A stretch of DNA of 64,000 nt from Sandaracinus amylolyticus (GTDB lineage: Bacteria > Myxococcota_A > Polyangia > Polyangiales > Sandaracinaceae). How positions within the stretch are numbered: position 1 is the first letter of the stretch; each line of letters begins with the position of its first letter. The notes below the pieces were generated by a model. The model did not search any database, was not told the origin of the DNA, and saw only the letters and a program-made list of their open reading frames with translations. Shown piece after piece: positions 1-8,115 of the stretch. A program made the translations under genes and the position numbers. The stretch is from positions 9,734,001 to 9,798,000 of the forward strand of contig NZ_CP011125.1 in assembly GCF_000737325.1 (NCBI RefSeq), in the 5' to 3' direction.

Positions 1-513
1 GTCGATGCGCGACTGCGCGCGCGTCAGATCGACGCGTGTCCAGCTGAAGATCTCGGGATCCGGCCGGAACGAGATGCGCGTGCCGCGCATGTCGGACGCG
101 CCGTCGTCGTGCATCGGCTCGACGCACACGCCACGCGCGAAGCGCGCGCGGTGGATGCGCCCTCCGCGCCGGCTTTCGATGACGAGTGATTCGCTCAGCG
201 CGTTCACCACCACGAGCCCGACGCCGTGCAGCCCGATGTGCACGTGCGGGTGATGTCCGTCGAGCGTGTTCGTGTCGTGCAGCTCGGTCAGCGCGCGTAT
301 CGCGACGTCGGGCGCGATGCCGCGCCCGTCGTCCTCCACCACGAACGAGTCGTCGCTCTCGATCGTCACCCGCACGCGCGAGGCGTGTCCCGCGAGGTGC
401 TCGTCGATCGCGTTCGCGACGACCTCCCACAGCACCTGCAAGAGCCCGGACCCGTCGTGCACGTCGCCGACGTACATCCCCGGCCGCTTCCGAATCGCCT
501 CGATCGCGCTCAC
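1..513 (-). CDS. GyrB/ParE-like ATPase subunit, N-terminal part (runs off window)
   Basis: Reverse-strand reading from a GTG at 513-511, 12 bases after the xdhB stop, gives a GHKL-type topoisomerase B-subunit N-terminus. Visible landmarks in order are IRKRPGMYVGD, WEVVANAIDEHLAGH (Glu/Asn of the ATP site), VEDDGRGI (Mg/ATP Asp and Gly) and GLHGVGLVVVNALS. The segment between DDGRGI and LHGVG is somewhat shorter than in housekeeping GyrB and the sequence diverges from it, so this looks like a paralogue rather than the main gyrB. It is cut by the window edge at about 171 residues. The position directly behind xdhB suggests co-transcription. Family assignment is firm; role is unknown. Confidence 0.8.
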   Translation of the reverse strand, partial: MSAIEAIRKRPGMYVGDVHDGSGLLQVLWEVVANAIDEHLAGHASRVRVTIESDDSFVVEDDGRGIAPDVAIRALTELHDTNTLDGHHPHVHIGLHGVGLVVVNALSESLVIESRRGGRIHRARFARGVCVEPMHDDGASDMRGTRISFRPDPEIFSWTRVDLTRAQSRID

Positions 514-525
514 CAGTCGACCGGC

Positions 526-2931
526 TCAGCTGCGCACGCCGACGATCGGCTCGGGCATCGTCGCCCGGCCCTCTTCGCGCAGCGTCTGGATCGCCCAGAA
601 CACCTGCTCCGCCGTCGCCGGCGACGCGAGCGCGACCGCGCCGCGGCGACCCGTCGCCGCGCACGCCGCGACGGCGTCGCGCAGCGCTTCACGCACGCTG
701 ATCGCGAGCATCAGCGGCGGCTCGCCGACTGCCTTGCTCCCGCCGACCACGCCCTCCTGGCGCGCGCGCTCGAGCAGCTTCGTGCGGAACACCGGCGGAC
801 ACTCGCCGAGGCTCGGCAGCTTGTACGTGCTCGCGTTCGGCGTCCTCAGCGCGCCCTTGTCGTCCCACACCAGCTCTTCCTGGGTGAGCCACCCCGCGCC
901 CTGCGCGAACCCGCCCTCGACCTGGCCGACGTCGATCATCGGAGAGAGCGAGTCGCCCACGTCGTGCAGGATGTCGACGCGGCGAATCGCGTACATCCCG
1001 GTGAACGCGTCGACCTCGACCTCGGTGATCGCCGCGCCGTACGCGAAATAATAGAACGGTCGGCCGCGGCCCTTCTCGCGATCCCAGTGGATCTCCGGCG
1101 TCTTGTAGAAGCCCGTCGCGCTCAGCTGCACGCGCTCGTGATAGGCGCGGTCGATCACCTCGGCCCACGGCAGCTCACGCCCGTCGCCGCGCACCACGCC
1201 GCCCTCGATCGTCACCGCGTCGCTGGTGCATCCGAGCATCGACGCCGCGACCTCGCACACCCGCGCGCGCAGCACGTCGCACGCGTTCTTCACCGCTGCG
1301 CCGTTGAGATCACTGCCGCTCGACGCCGCGGTCGCGCTGGTGTTCGGCACCTTGTCGGTGCGCGTCGGCATGATGCGGATGCACGCGATCGGGAGGCCCA
1401 GCGCGTCCGCCGCGACCTGCAGCATCTTCGTGTGCAGGCCCTGGCCCATCTCGGTGCCGCCGTGGTTGATCTGGACGCTGCCGTCCTTGTAGACGTGCAC
1501 CAGCGCGCCGGCCTGGTTGTACCACTTGGCGGTGAACGAGATTCCGAACTTCACCGGCGTGATCGCCAGTCCGCGTTTGACGCTCTGACTCGATGCGTTG
1601 AATGCATCGATCTCACGACGTCGCGAGTCCCACTGCGCATCCGACTTCAGCTCGCCCCAGATGCGTGCCAGTCGGTCCGCGTCCTCGACGCGCTGTCCGT
1701 AGTGCGTCTCGTGCCCCTCGCGATAGAGGTTCTTCTCGCGCACCACGTCGGCGGGAAGGCCCACCGCGCGCGCCACGCGGTCGAGCACTTCCTCGATCAT
1801 CACCATGCCCTGCGGGCCGCCGAACCCGCGGAACGCCGTGTTCGACGCCTTGTGCGTCTTGCAGACGCGTCCCGTCACCGCCATCGCCGGCACGTAGTAC
1901 GCGTTGTCCGAGTGGAAGAGCGCGCGACCGAGCACCGGGAAGCTCAGATCGAGCGACCACCCACCGTCGCTCCAGAGCGCGAGTCGCAGCGCGCGCAGCG
2001 TCCCGTCGGCGTCGCACCCCACGCGATAACGACCGAGGAACGGATGGCGCTTTCCGGTCAGCACGACGTCGCGCGCGCGATCGAGGCGCACCCGCACCGG
2101 GCGCTTCGTCACGACCGCGCCGATCGCGGCGACGGACGCGAACGGGTTCGCCTGCGTCTCCTTGCCGCCGAAGCCGCCGCCCATGCGCAGCTGCTGCACG
2201 ACCACGTCGCCCGCCGGCACGCCGAGCACGCGCGCGACGACGTCCTGCGTCTCCGTCGGATGCTGCGTGCTCGAGTGCACCATCATCGTGCCCGACTCGT
2301 CGACGTACGCGATCGACGCCTGGGTCTCGAGATAGAACTGCTCCTGACCGCCGACGTAGAGCTCGCCGTCGATCACGATCTTCGAGGCCGCGAGCGCCGC
2401 GTCGACCTCGCCGCGCACGATGCGCTCTTCGTCGGTGTGGAACGCGCCCGCGTCGATCGCCTGCTCGATCGTGAGGATCGCGGCGCGCGGCGTGTACTCC
2501 GCGATCACCCGCGCCGCGCCGAGCTTCGCGGCCTCTTCGCTCTCCGCGAGCACCCACGCGACGGGCATGCCGTGGAAGAGGATCTCGGGACGCGCATCGC
2601 CGTCGCTCGTCGCGGGGCGCGGAAACAGCGGCTCGTCGCGGCGGTTCGCGCCGGTGTCGTTCTCGCCGGGCACGTCGGCCGCGGTCAGCACCTTCACCAC
2701 GCCGCTCACGTGGTACGCGGGCGCGACGTCGAGGCGCTCGAGCCATGCGTGCGCGTGCGGCGCCATCACGGGCCATGCGTGCAGCACGCCGGGCAGTCGC
2801 GTCGCGAGATCGTCGGTGTAGAGCGCAGCGCCGGTGACGTGCGCGGTCGCGCTCTCGTGCGGGATCGATGCGCCCACCGCGCGCGCGCCAGGAGGCGCAA
2901 AGTGCTTCGGGGTCGAGCGAGGCTCGTTCAT
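526..2931 (-). CDS. xdhB: Xanthine dehydrogenase, molybdenum-binding subunit
   Basis: About 801 residues, the usual length for the molybdopterin-binding large subunit of XdhAB-type enzymes, which oxidise hypoxanthine and xanthine to urate. Moco-binding landmarks are GGGFGGKE, AFRGFGGPQG and, near the C-terminus, GGSKAVGEPPLMLA, whose Glu is the catalytic base in the family. The ATG at 2931 is preceded by AAGGATC, a plausible ribosome binding site; an upstream in-frame extension reads into the intron and is rejected. The partner small/FAD subunit gene is 3.7 kb upstream on the same strand rather than adjacent. A group II intron ends within a few tens of bases upstream of the start. Another xanthine-oxidase-family substrate is possible. 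Confidence 0.93.
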   Translation of the reverse strand: MNEPRSTPKHFAPPGARAVGASIPHESATAHVTGAALYTDDLATRLPGVLHAWPVMAPHAHAWLERLDVAPAYHVSGVVKVLTAADVPGENDTGANRRDEPLFPRPATSDGDARPEILFHGMPVAWVLAESEEAAKLGAARVIAEYTPRAAILTIEQAIDAGAFHTDEERIVRGEVDAALAASKIVIDGELYVGGQEQFYLETQASIAYVDESGTMMVHSSTQHPTETQDVVARVLGVPAGDVVVQQLRMGGGFGGKETQANPFASVAAIGAVVTKRPVRVRLDRARDVVLTGKRHPFLGRYRVGCDADGTLRALRLALWSDGGWSLDLSFPVLGRALFHSDNAYYVPAMAVTGRVCKTHKASNTAFRGFGGPQGMVMIEEVLDRVARAVGLPADVVREKNLYREGHETHYGQRVEDADRLARIWGELKSDAQWDSRRREIDAFNASSQSVKRGLAITPVKFGISFTAKWYNQAGALVHVYKDGSVQINHGGTEMGQGLHTKMLQVAADALGLPIACIRIMPTRTDKVPNTSATAASSGSDLNGAAVKNACDVLRARVCEVAASMLGCTSDAVTIEGGVVRGDGRELPWAEVIDRAYHERVQLSATGFYKTPEIHWDREKGRGRPFYYFAYGAAITEVEVDAFTGMYAIRRVDILHDVGDSLSPMIDVGQVEGGFAQGAGWLTQEELVWDDKGALRTPNASTYKLPSLGECPPVFRTKLLERARQEGVVGGSKAVGEPPLMLAISVREALRDAVAACAATGRRGAVALASPATAEQVFWAIQTLREEGRATMPEPIVGVRS

Positions 2932-2987
2932 TGGTAGATCCTTACCTGCTACCGGCCTGCGCCGGCGGTTGGTCAAGACCCCCGTTC

Positions 2988-3020
2988 AAACCGTGCGTGC
3001 GGATTTCCCGCACACGGCTT
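2988..3020 (-). ncRNA. Group II intron domain V
   Basis: The minus strand reads AGCCGTGTGCGG, then GAAAT, then CCGCACGCACGGTTT. This folds as the 34-nt domain V hairpin with the catalytic AGC start, GNRA-like cap and two-base bulge expected for bacterial group II introns. It lies about 25 bases after the maturase stop, where domain V belongs. The intact sequence suggests a splicing-competent intron; splicing itself cannot be judged here. Confidence 0.92.
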
Positions 3021-3045
3021 ACGGGCAGTCTCTCGAGTCGCTGCA

Positions 3046-4497
3046 TTACGCGACCTCCCGGAAGAAGGCTCGCTCGGGGTACTGCACGGTCCCTCGCAGG
3101 CGATGAAGTCCGAGGCTCCAGAAGTACTCGCGCGTCCACCTGCTCGACTCCCCCGGCTTCAGATGCCGGCCCTTGCGCTCCACGCGCAGGTCCCGCAGCC
3201 GACGCCAGACGTAGCTGTCGAGTTGGTTGAATTTCTTGGCGGCATTTCCGGTGCGGAAGTAGTTGCCCCAGCCCCGCAGCACGGGGTTGAGATCGGCGAT
3301 CACCTCGCGGAGATCCGCGTGGCACCGCCTCCTCGGGGTCAGCTCCTTCACGCGCTGTCTCACCCGCTTCATCGCGCGCGCGGACGGCCAGCGATGCAGG
3401 AAGTACAGGCGTCTGCCTTTCTTCTCCCACAGCGCTCCGCTCATGCGTTTGTGCAGGTGATGTCCGAGAAAATCGAAGCCCTGCTTGCCATCGTAGAGCT
3501 CGACTCGCCTCGTCTTGTCCGGATGCAGCTCGAGACCGAGGCGCCCGAGGATGACTCGAATGCGCCTCTCTGCCTCTTCGCACTCGCGCTTCGTCTTGCA
3601 CATCACGACGAAGTCGTCCGCGTAGCGCACCAGCGTCCCGGGCGGGGCGCTCCTGCGCATCCACGTCACGTCGAGCACGTGCAGGTAGATGTTCGAGAGC
3701 AGCGGAGAGATGACTCCGCCCTGCGGCGTTCCCGCGATGTTGCGAGTCACGACGCCCCCGTCCATCACCCCCGCTTCGAGCCACTGCCGCACCAGCTTGA
3801 GCATCCGCCGATCCGAGATGCGTCGAGCGACGAGCTTCATCAGCTTGTCGTGATCGATGCTCCCGAAGTAGTCGCGGATGTCGGCGTCGAGCACGTGGTG
3901 ATGCCCCTTCGCGCCGAGCTTCCTCAGCGTCTCCAGCGCACCCAGCGCGCCCCGCTTCGGCCGGAAGCCCCACGAGCACGGAAGAAAGTCCGCCTCGAAG
4001 ATCGGCTCCAGCACCAGCTTCGCCGCCATCTGGACCACTCGATCCCGGACCGTCGGAATCCCCAGCGGCCGCTTCCTTCCATCTGCCTTCGGGATGTACC
4101 GGCGCAGCACCACCTCGGGCCGGTACGTCTTGCTCCGCAGTGCGTCGCCGAGCTCTTCGAGGAAGCGCTCGACTCCGTACTGCTTCACCTCGGCGATCGT
4201 CTGGCCATCGACGCCCGCCGCGCCCTTGTTCGCCTCGACTCGCTTCCACGCTTCCCGAAGGACGTCACTCCTCCAGATGTGGTCATAAAGAGCGTGGAAA
4301 CGTCTTCCAGGTGCTCGCTTGGCCGCGACCCACAGTCGCCTCTGCAGTTGTCGCACTTCTTCGCGCGGCCTACGGCCGCCGGGGTCGTTAGGTCCGGTCC
4401 TGCCGGCCATTCCCTCGCGCTTACCTGCTTCCTCGACGTGACTGCCCCAGGGACCCTTCCCTCCCGTCGCGTTGTTCTGCACGACGTTCGTCGACAT
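3046..4497 (-). CDS. ltrA: Group II intron reverse transcriptase/maturase
   Basis: About 483 residues. RT landmarks in order are a RT-0/1 region with KGAAGVDGQTI, IPKADGRKRPLGIPTVRDR, a palm motif DADIRDYFGSIDH, TPQGGVISPLLSNIYL and the catalytic YADDFVV. They are followed by a thumb region and a maturase X domain containing GWGNYFRTGNA. No C-terminal HNH endonuclease domain is evident, so mobility would rely on endonuclease-independent routes if it is active. The catalytic Asp residues are present and no frameshift is seen. The start chosen is the ATG of MSTNVVQNN at 4497; longer in-frame extensions run into intron domain I and lack coding character. Confidence 0.93.
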   Translation of the reverse strand: MSTNVVQNNATGGKGPWGSHVEEAGKREGMAGRTGPNDPGGRRPREEVRQLQRRLWVAAKRAPGRRFHALYDHIWRSDVLREAWKRVEANKGAAGVDGQTIAEVKQYGVERFLEELGDALRSKTYRPEVVLRRYIPKADGRKRPLGIPTVRDRVVQMAAKLVLEPIFEADFLPCSWGFRPKRGALGALETLRKLGAKGHHHVLDADIRDYFGSIDHDKLMKLVARRISDRRMLKLVRQWLEAGVMDGGVVTRNIAGTPQGGVISPLLSNIYLHVLDVTWMRRSAPPGTLVRYADDFVVMCKTKRECEEAERRIRVILGRLGLELHPDKTRRVELYDGKQGFDFLGHHLHKRMSGALWEKKGRRLYFLHRWPSARAMKRVRQRVKELTPRRRCHADLREVIADLNPVLRGWGNYFRTGNAAKKFNQLDSYVWRRLRDLRVERKGRHLKPGESSRWTREYFWSLGLHRLRGTVQYPERAFFREVA

Positions 4498-4984
4498 CGC
4501 CGTGGCGATGCCGTGCGGTACTACGATCCCCTCGGACTCCCGCTGCGCGGCGGCCGATTTCGCCTTCGGCTTATACGGCGCGCTTCGCCCCGACGAGGGC
4601 TGCGCAGACGGGCCTCTCGTGTTCCGCGCTTCTCCGTGATCGCGTGCTGCGCCCCATACCCCGCCGAGACTCGATGCGCGCTCCGGAACAGACGCTTCGA
4701 GCGTGGCCTTCGCCGTGAAATGAGCGGCTCGGCTCTCGGATTGTTCATCTGACGAGGCTGCAGGCTTCACTTCATGTTGCGGCCCGCGATCTTGCTCCCC
4801 GCTGCACAGCTCTCGCTGCCTGACGGGCTTTCGACGCCCCGCTCGGGACGACGGGATCTCTCCCGACGCCCGGGGCCTGCTACTCGCCGCTCCGGTGCCT
4901 ACCGAGGCGGGACTCTCACCCGCAGGAGAAGCGCAGCGCGCAGACGTCGGCCCTACGGCTCGACCTTCGTCTGCGTCACGACGC

Positions 4985-5000
4985 ACCATCGAGCGATGGT
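4985..5000. repeat. Inverted repeat at intron 5' junction
   Basis: ACCATC-GAGC-GATGGT is a perfect 6-bp stem with a 4-base loop straddling the intron 5' boundary. On the minus strand it includes CGCGCTACCATCGC, which also occurs directly before the xdhA start (minus strand, about 8068-8082). Two readings are possible: a stem-loop target for the intron, or the original xdhB promoter with TACCAT as the -10 box. Confidence 0.55.
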
Positions 5001-5052
5001 AGCGCGAACGCAGCGAGAGCTGGTGTATCGTCGCGCGAGACCGGAGGGGGAG

Positions 5053-5514
5053 ATGACGGCCGCGCGGATCCCGTTCACGCCCGCCGACGAGAGCGCGATT
5101 CGCACGCTCGTCGGCACGATGTTGTTCCTGCTCGTCGTGAACTTCGTCTTCGGCGCGTTCGGCGTGCTCGGAGGCTGCCTCAGCTTCGCGGGCGTCCCGG
5201 CGCAAGCGCAGTTCCACCCGATGGCCGCGGTCGGCGCGGGCATCACCGCGCTGATGATCCTGGTCTACGGCGCGGGGATGATCGGACAGGGCGCGCTGCT
5301 GGTGCAGGTGCGGCGCTCGCTCGAGCAGGTCGTCACGACCGACACCCAGGATCAGGCGCTGCTCGCGACGGCGTTCGCGCGGCTGCGGCTCTTCTTCCTG
5401 CTCGAGGCGGTGCTCTTCTTCGTGATCATGGGCATGCAGTGCGGCGGGTTCCTCACGCAGGCGTTCGGCCCTGCGACGCCGATGATGCCGGGCGCGATGG
5501 GAGGTGGCCTGTGA
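5053..5514 (+). CDS. Small membrane protein, first of a paralogous pair
   Basis: 153 residues with about three hydrophobic segments (around residues 20-45, 55-85 and 115-135). It begins with ARIPFTPADE and contains TTDTQDQALLATAFARLRLFF, both matched in the next gene, so the two arose by duplication. The start is fixed by a strong ribosome binding site, GGAGGGGG, three bases before the ATG. It overlaps the following gene by 4 bases (GTGA), implying translational coupling. The hydrophilic stretch with TQDQALL between membrane segments may be the functional part. No known family recognised. Confidence 0.85.
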   Translation: MTAARIPFTPADESAIRTLVGTMLFLLVVNFVFGAFGVLGGCLSFAGVPAQAQFHPMAAVGAGITALMILVYGAGMIGQGALLVQVRRSLEQVVTTDTQDQALLATAFARLRLFFLLEAVLFFVIMGMQCGGFLTQAFGPATPMMPGAMGGGL

Positions 5515-6158
5515 GCCCGCCGCAGCAGTGGGGCGGAGGCGGCGGCGGCTTCGGGCCTCCGCAGGGCGGTGGTGGCTTCGGGCCTCCGCAGGGCGGTGGT
5601 GGCTTCGGACCGCCCGGCGGTGGCGGCGGCGGGTTCGGACCGCCCGGCGGTGGCGGTGGGTTCGGGCCGCCCGGGGGTGGCACGCCGCCGCCCGGCGGCG
5701 GTGGTTACGGCGGCGGTGGTGACGCGCCCCTGACGCGCATCCCGTTCACGCCCGAGGACGAGAAGAACATCCAGCAGACCGCGCTCTTCATGAAGATCGC
5801 GGGCGGCCTCGCGATCCTCGGATCGCTCTTCAGCATGGTCGGCTCGATCGGTGTCGGGCTCTACCGGCAGATGCCGATCGGCGCGAACGTGTGCGTCGGC
5901 GTGATCGGGCTCGGCGTGCAGGCGCTGCTCGCCGTGCTGCTCTTCATGGCGGCGAGCGCCTTCGAGAAGATCACGACGAGCGACGGACAGGATCAGCAGC
6001 TGCTCGCGGACGGGCTCGGCAAGCTCCGCGTGTACTTCCTCGTGAAGGCGGTGCTCTGGGTGCTCGGCATCGTGCTCTGCTGCTGCGGGTTCGTGCTGGT
6101 CATGACGATGGGCGCAGCGATCTTCGCGGCGCTCGGGGCCTCGCTCGCGAACCAGTGA
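5511..6158 (+). CDS. Membrane protein with Gly/Pro-rich N-terminal region, second of pair
   Basis: 215 residues. The first 70 are a low-complexity run of GGGGFGPPQ/FGPPGGG units. The rest is homologous to the preceding protein: LTRIPFTPEDE, two membrane segments, TTSDGQDQQLLADGLGKLR, and a C-terminal hydrophobic segment with a CCC cluster. The GTG start overlaps the upstream stop and is preceded by GGAGGTGG. A Gly-rich cytoplasmic tail followed by a small membrane domain is common in myxobacterial hypothetical proteins. Function unknown. Confidence 0.85.
   Translation: MSPPQQWGGGGGGFGPPQGGGGFGPPQGGGGFGPPGGGGGGFGPPGGGGGFGPPGGGTPPPGGGGYGGGGDAPLTRIPFTPEDEKNIQQTALFMKIAGGLAILGSLFSMVGSIGVGLYRQMPIGANVCVGVIGLGVQALLAVLLFMAASAFEKITTSDGQDQQLLADGLGKLRVYFLVKAVLWVLGIVLCCCGFVLVMTMGAAIFAALGASLANQ
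5533..5705 (+). repeat. In-frame Gly/Pro-encoding tandem repeat
   Basis: A 27-base unit (TTCGGGCCTCCGCAG plus GGCGGTGGTGGC) occurs twice in near-perfect tandem. It is followed by shorter variants built on TTCGGACCGCCCGGCGGT. It encodes the FGPPQGGGG / FGPPGGGG units of the overlapping gene. Copy number probably varies between strains. Confidence 0.85.
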
Positions 6159-6165
6159 CGCGCGC

Positions 6166-6636
6166 TCAGCCGAGGCGCCGCTCGTAGAACACGGTGTCCA
6201 CCGCGACGCGCGGGAAGCGCGCGGGCAGATCGCGCTCGTCGATGCGCGTGAACCCGTGCTTCTCGTAGAAGCGGTGGGCGCCCTTCAGCACGTCCACGGT
6301 GCCGAGCACGATCGACTCGAGCCGCTCCTCGACGGCGCGCTCGATCGCGACCTCGAGCAAGCGCGCAGCGAGCCCGCTTCCGCGATGCTCCTTCGCGACG
6401 AACATCTTGCGCAGCACGCCGAGCCCCTCGACGTCGAGCAGGCCCACCGTGCCGATCACACGATCACGCTCCAGCGCGACCCAGAAGTCGCCCGCGCCGC
6501 GCCGGAAGAAGCGCACCGGATCGAGCAGATCCGGCTGCTCTTCCGCGGTGATCGGCACCGAGAACTCGTCGCGCTGGATCGGCACCACGAGCGCGATCAC
6601 GCCCTGCGCGTGCGCGGGCTCGAACGGGACGATCAT
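6166..6636 (-). CDS. GNAT family N-acetyltransferase
   Basis: 156 residues with the acetyl-CoA binding motif A in the form KMFVAKEHRGSGLAARLLEVAIERA, where RGSGLA is the pyrophosphate loop, and a motif-B-like GAHRFYEKHGF. GNAT proteins transfer acetyl groups to amines; the substrate cannot be read from sequence. The ATG overlaps the xdhA stop (ATGA), so it is translationally coupled to xdhA. It ends 8 bases from the convergent membrane gene. Confidence 0.9.
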   Translation of the reverse strand: MIVPFEPAHAQGVIALVVPIQRDEFSVPITAEEQPDLLDPVRFFRRGAGDFWVALERDRVIGTVGLLDVEGLGVLRKMFVAKEHRGSGLAARLLEVAIERAVEERLESIVLGTVDVLKGAHRFYEKHGFTRIDERDLPARFPRVAVDTVFYERRLG

Positions 6637-8063
6637 CGCGTCGCGACCGTCTCCGACTCGTCGGCGACGAGCTTCTCGAGCAGCGCGCCGATCATCGCGC
6701 GGCGGTACTTCGCGCTGCCGCGATGATCGTCGATCGGCGCGAGCTCGCCGCGCGCCGCGACCACCGCCGAGCCGATCGCCGCGTGCCCGAACGGCTTGCC
6801 GATCAGCGCTGCTTCGGCGCGACGTGCGCGGATCGGCGTCGCCGCGACGCCGCCGAACGCGAGCCGCGCGCTGGTCACCACACCGCGCGCGTCGACGTCG
6901 ATCGCGAACGCGCCCGCGACCGTCGAGATGTCGTCCATGCGCCGCTTGCTGACCTTGTAGAAGCGCTGGATGCCCGGCAGCGGGCGCGGGATGCGCACCG
7001 CGCGCACGAGCTCGCCCTTCGCGAGCGCGGTCTTGCGATATCCCGCGAAGAACTCGTCGATCGCGACGGCGCGGTCGTCGTTGGGCCCCGCGATCACCAC
7101 CTCGGCGCCGAGCGCGAGCAGCACCGGCGGCGAGTCGCCGATCGGCGAAGCGGTGACGAGGTTCCCGCCGAGCGTCGCGCGCGTGCGGATGAGCCGCGAC
7201 GAGAAGAGCGGCAGGAGCTGGTCGAACATCGCGATCGTGCCGTGCAGTCGCTCTTCGAGGCGCGCGAGGGGCTCGCCGGCGCCGATCTCGATCGCGCTCT
7301 CGCCGATGCGCACACCGCGCAGCTCGGCGACGCGATCGAGCGACACGATCGCGGCGTGACGCACGTGGCGCTGGTTGATGTCGACCACCACGTCGGTGCC
7401 GCCCGCGACGATCGTGAGCTCGGGCTCGTGCGCGAGCAGCGCGGTCGCCTCGGCGAGCGTCGTCGGTCGATGAAACCGACGCGTCGACGCGGCGTAGGCG
7501 AACGACTTCGACTCCGGCGCGGGCGCTGCGAGCCGCTCACGATGTGCGTCGTCGGCCTCGCTGCGCGTGCGGCGGATGGTCGCGAGCTCGTGCGCGGCAT
7601 CGCGAATCGGACGGTAACCGGTGCAGCGGCAGAGGTTCCCCGCGAACGACTCCTCGTCGAGCGGACCTTCTTCACCGCGGTAGTACTCGGCGAACAGCGA
7701 GACCACGAAGCCCGGCGTGCAGTACCCGCACTGCGAGCCGCCGCCCCTGGCCATCGCCTCTTGCACGGGGTGCAGCGCGCGCTCGCTCGGCGCGACGCCT
7801 TCGACGCTGACGATCTCGCGTCCCTGCGCCTGCGCGACGAGGAAGAGACAGGAGTTGATCGCCTCGTAGCGGGTGCGGCCATCGGGGCCGGTCTCGACGA
7901 GCGCGACCGCGCACGCGCCGCACTCGCCCTCGGCGCAGCCTTCCTTGCTGCCGGTGAGCCCGCTCGCGCGCAGCCAGTGCAAGAGCGTCGTGTTGGGATC
8001 GACCCCGCGCGCCTCGACCTCACGCCCATTCAGCCGGAACCGGATCGCCTCCGAGATCGCCAT
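6633..8063 (-). CDS. xdhA: Xanthine dehydrogenase, [2Fe-2S]/FAD subunit
   Basis: 476 residues with three domains in the order known for XdhA. A plant-type ferredoxin domain has Cys43, Cys48, Cys51 and Cys72. A second [2Fe-2S] domain has C112GYC115 and C145RC147TGY. A CO-dehydrogenase-type FAD domain from about residue 190 contains VAGGTDVVVDIN and the TRATLGGNLVTASPIGDS motif. It passes electrons from XdhB molybdenum to NAD+. All cluster ligands are present. The gene is co-directional with xdhB but separated from it by the GNAT gene, two opposite-strand genes and the intron. A promoter-like TACCAT lies 9 bases before the ATG. Confidence 0.95.
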   Translation of the reverse strand: MAISEAIRFRLNGREVEARGVDPNTTLLHWLRASGLTGSKEGCAEGECGACAVALVETGPDGRTRYEAINSCLFLVAQAQGREIVSVEGVAPSERALHPVQEAMARGGGSQCGYCTPGFVVSLFAEYYRGEEGPLDEESFAGNLCRCTGYRPIRDAAHELATIRRTRSEADDAHRERLAAPAPESKSFAYAASTRRFHRPTTLAEATALLAHEPELTIVAGGTDVVVDINQRHVRHAAIVSLDRVAELRGVRIGESAIEIGAGEPLARLEERLHGTIAMFDQLLPLFSSRLIRTRATLGGNLVTASPIGDSPPVLLALGAEVVIAGPNDDRAVAIDEFFAGYRKTALAKGELVRAVRIPRPLPGIQRFYKVSKRRMDDISTVAGAFAIDVDARGVVTSARLAFGGVAATPIRARRAEAALIGKPFGHAAIGSAVVAARGELAPIDDHRGSAKYRRAMIGALLEKLVADESETVATR

Positions 8064-8072
8064 CGTCGCGCG

Positions 8073-8078
8073 ATGGTA
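8073..8078 (-). promoter_or_regulatory. Putative -10 element of xdhA
   Basis: TACCAT on the minus strand ends 9 bases before the xdhA ATG, within TCGCGCTACCATCGC. The same core occurs at the 5' flank of the intron upstream of xdhB. The short spacing would give a nearly leaderless mRNA. No clear -35 was identified. Confidence 0.4.
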
Positions 8079-8115
8079 GCGCGAGACGCCGCGTGTCGGT
8101 CATCGTGTGTGCGGC

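Larger units (their letters stand above)
2935..4986 (-). mobile_element. Group II intron with maturase gene
   Basis: A complete-looking group II intron on the minus strand. The 5' end is placed at 4986 because the minus strand reads GTGCGTCG there, matching the GUGYG intron start, followed by a TGAGAGTCC-type domain I element. The maturase gene occupies 3046-4497 and a typical domain V lies at 2988-3020. The 3' boundary is uncertain (about 2935-2975), since domain VI was not folded. Bases 4498-4986 hold the non-coding domains I-III. Just outside the 5' end is an inverted repeat, ACCATC-GAGC-GATGGT (4985-5000), as often seen at class C insertion sites. The element sits between a promoter-like sequence and xdhB, and its coding bias is weaker than that of the host genes. 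Confidence 0.9.

Noticed and set aside
226-2937. 900-codon open frame on the plus strand opposite xdhB
   Set aside because: High GC leaves antisense frames open; the translation is Arg/His/Ala-rich with no domain, while the minus strand encodes a complete XdhB.
5533-5705. Regular GGCGGTGG repeats as a possible CRISPR or regulatory array
   Set aside because: They are in-frame Gly/Pro codons inside a coding region with no unique spacers.
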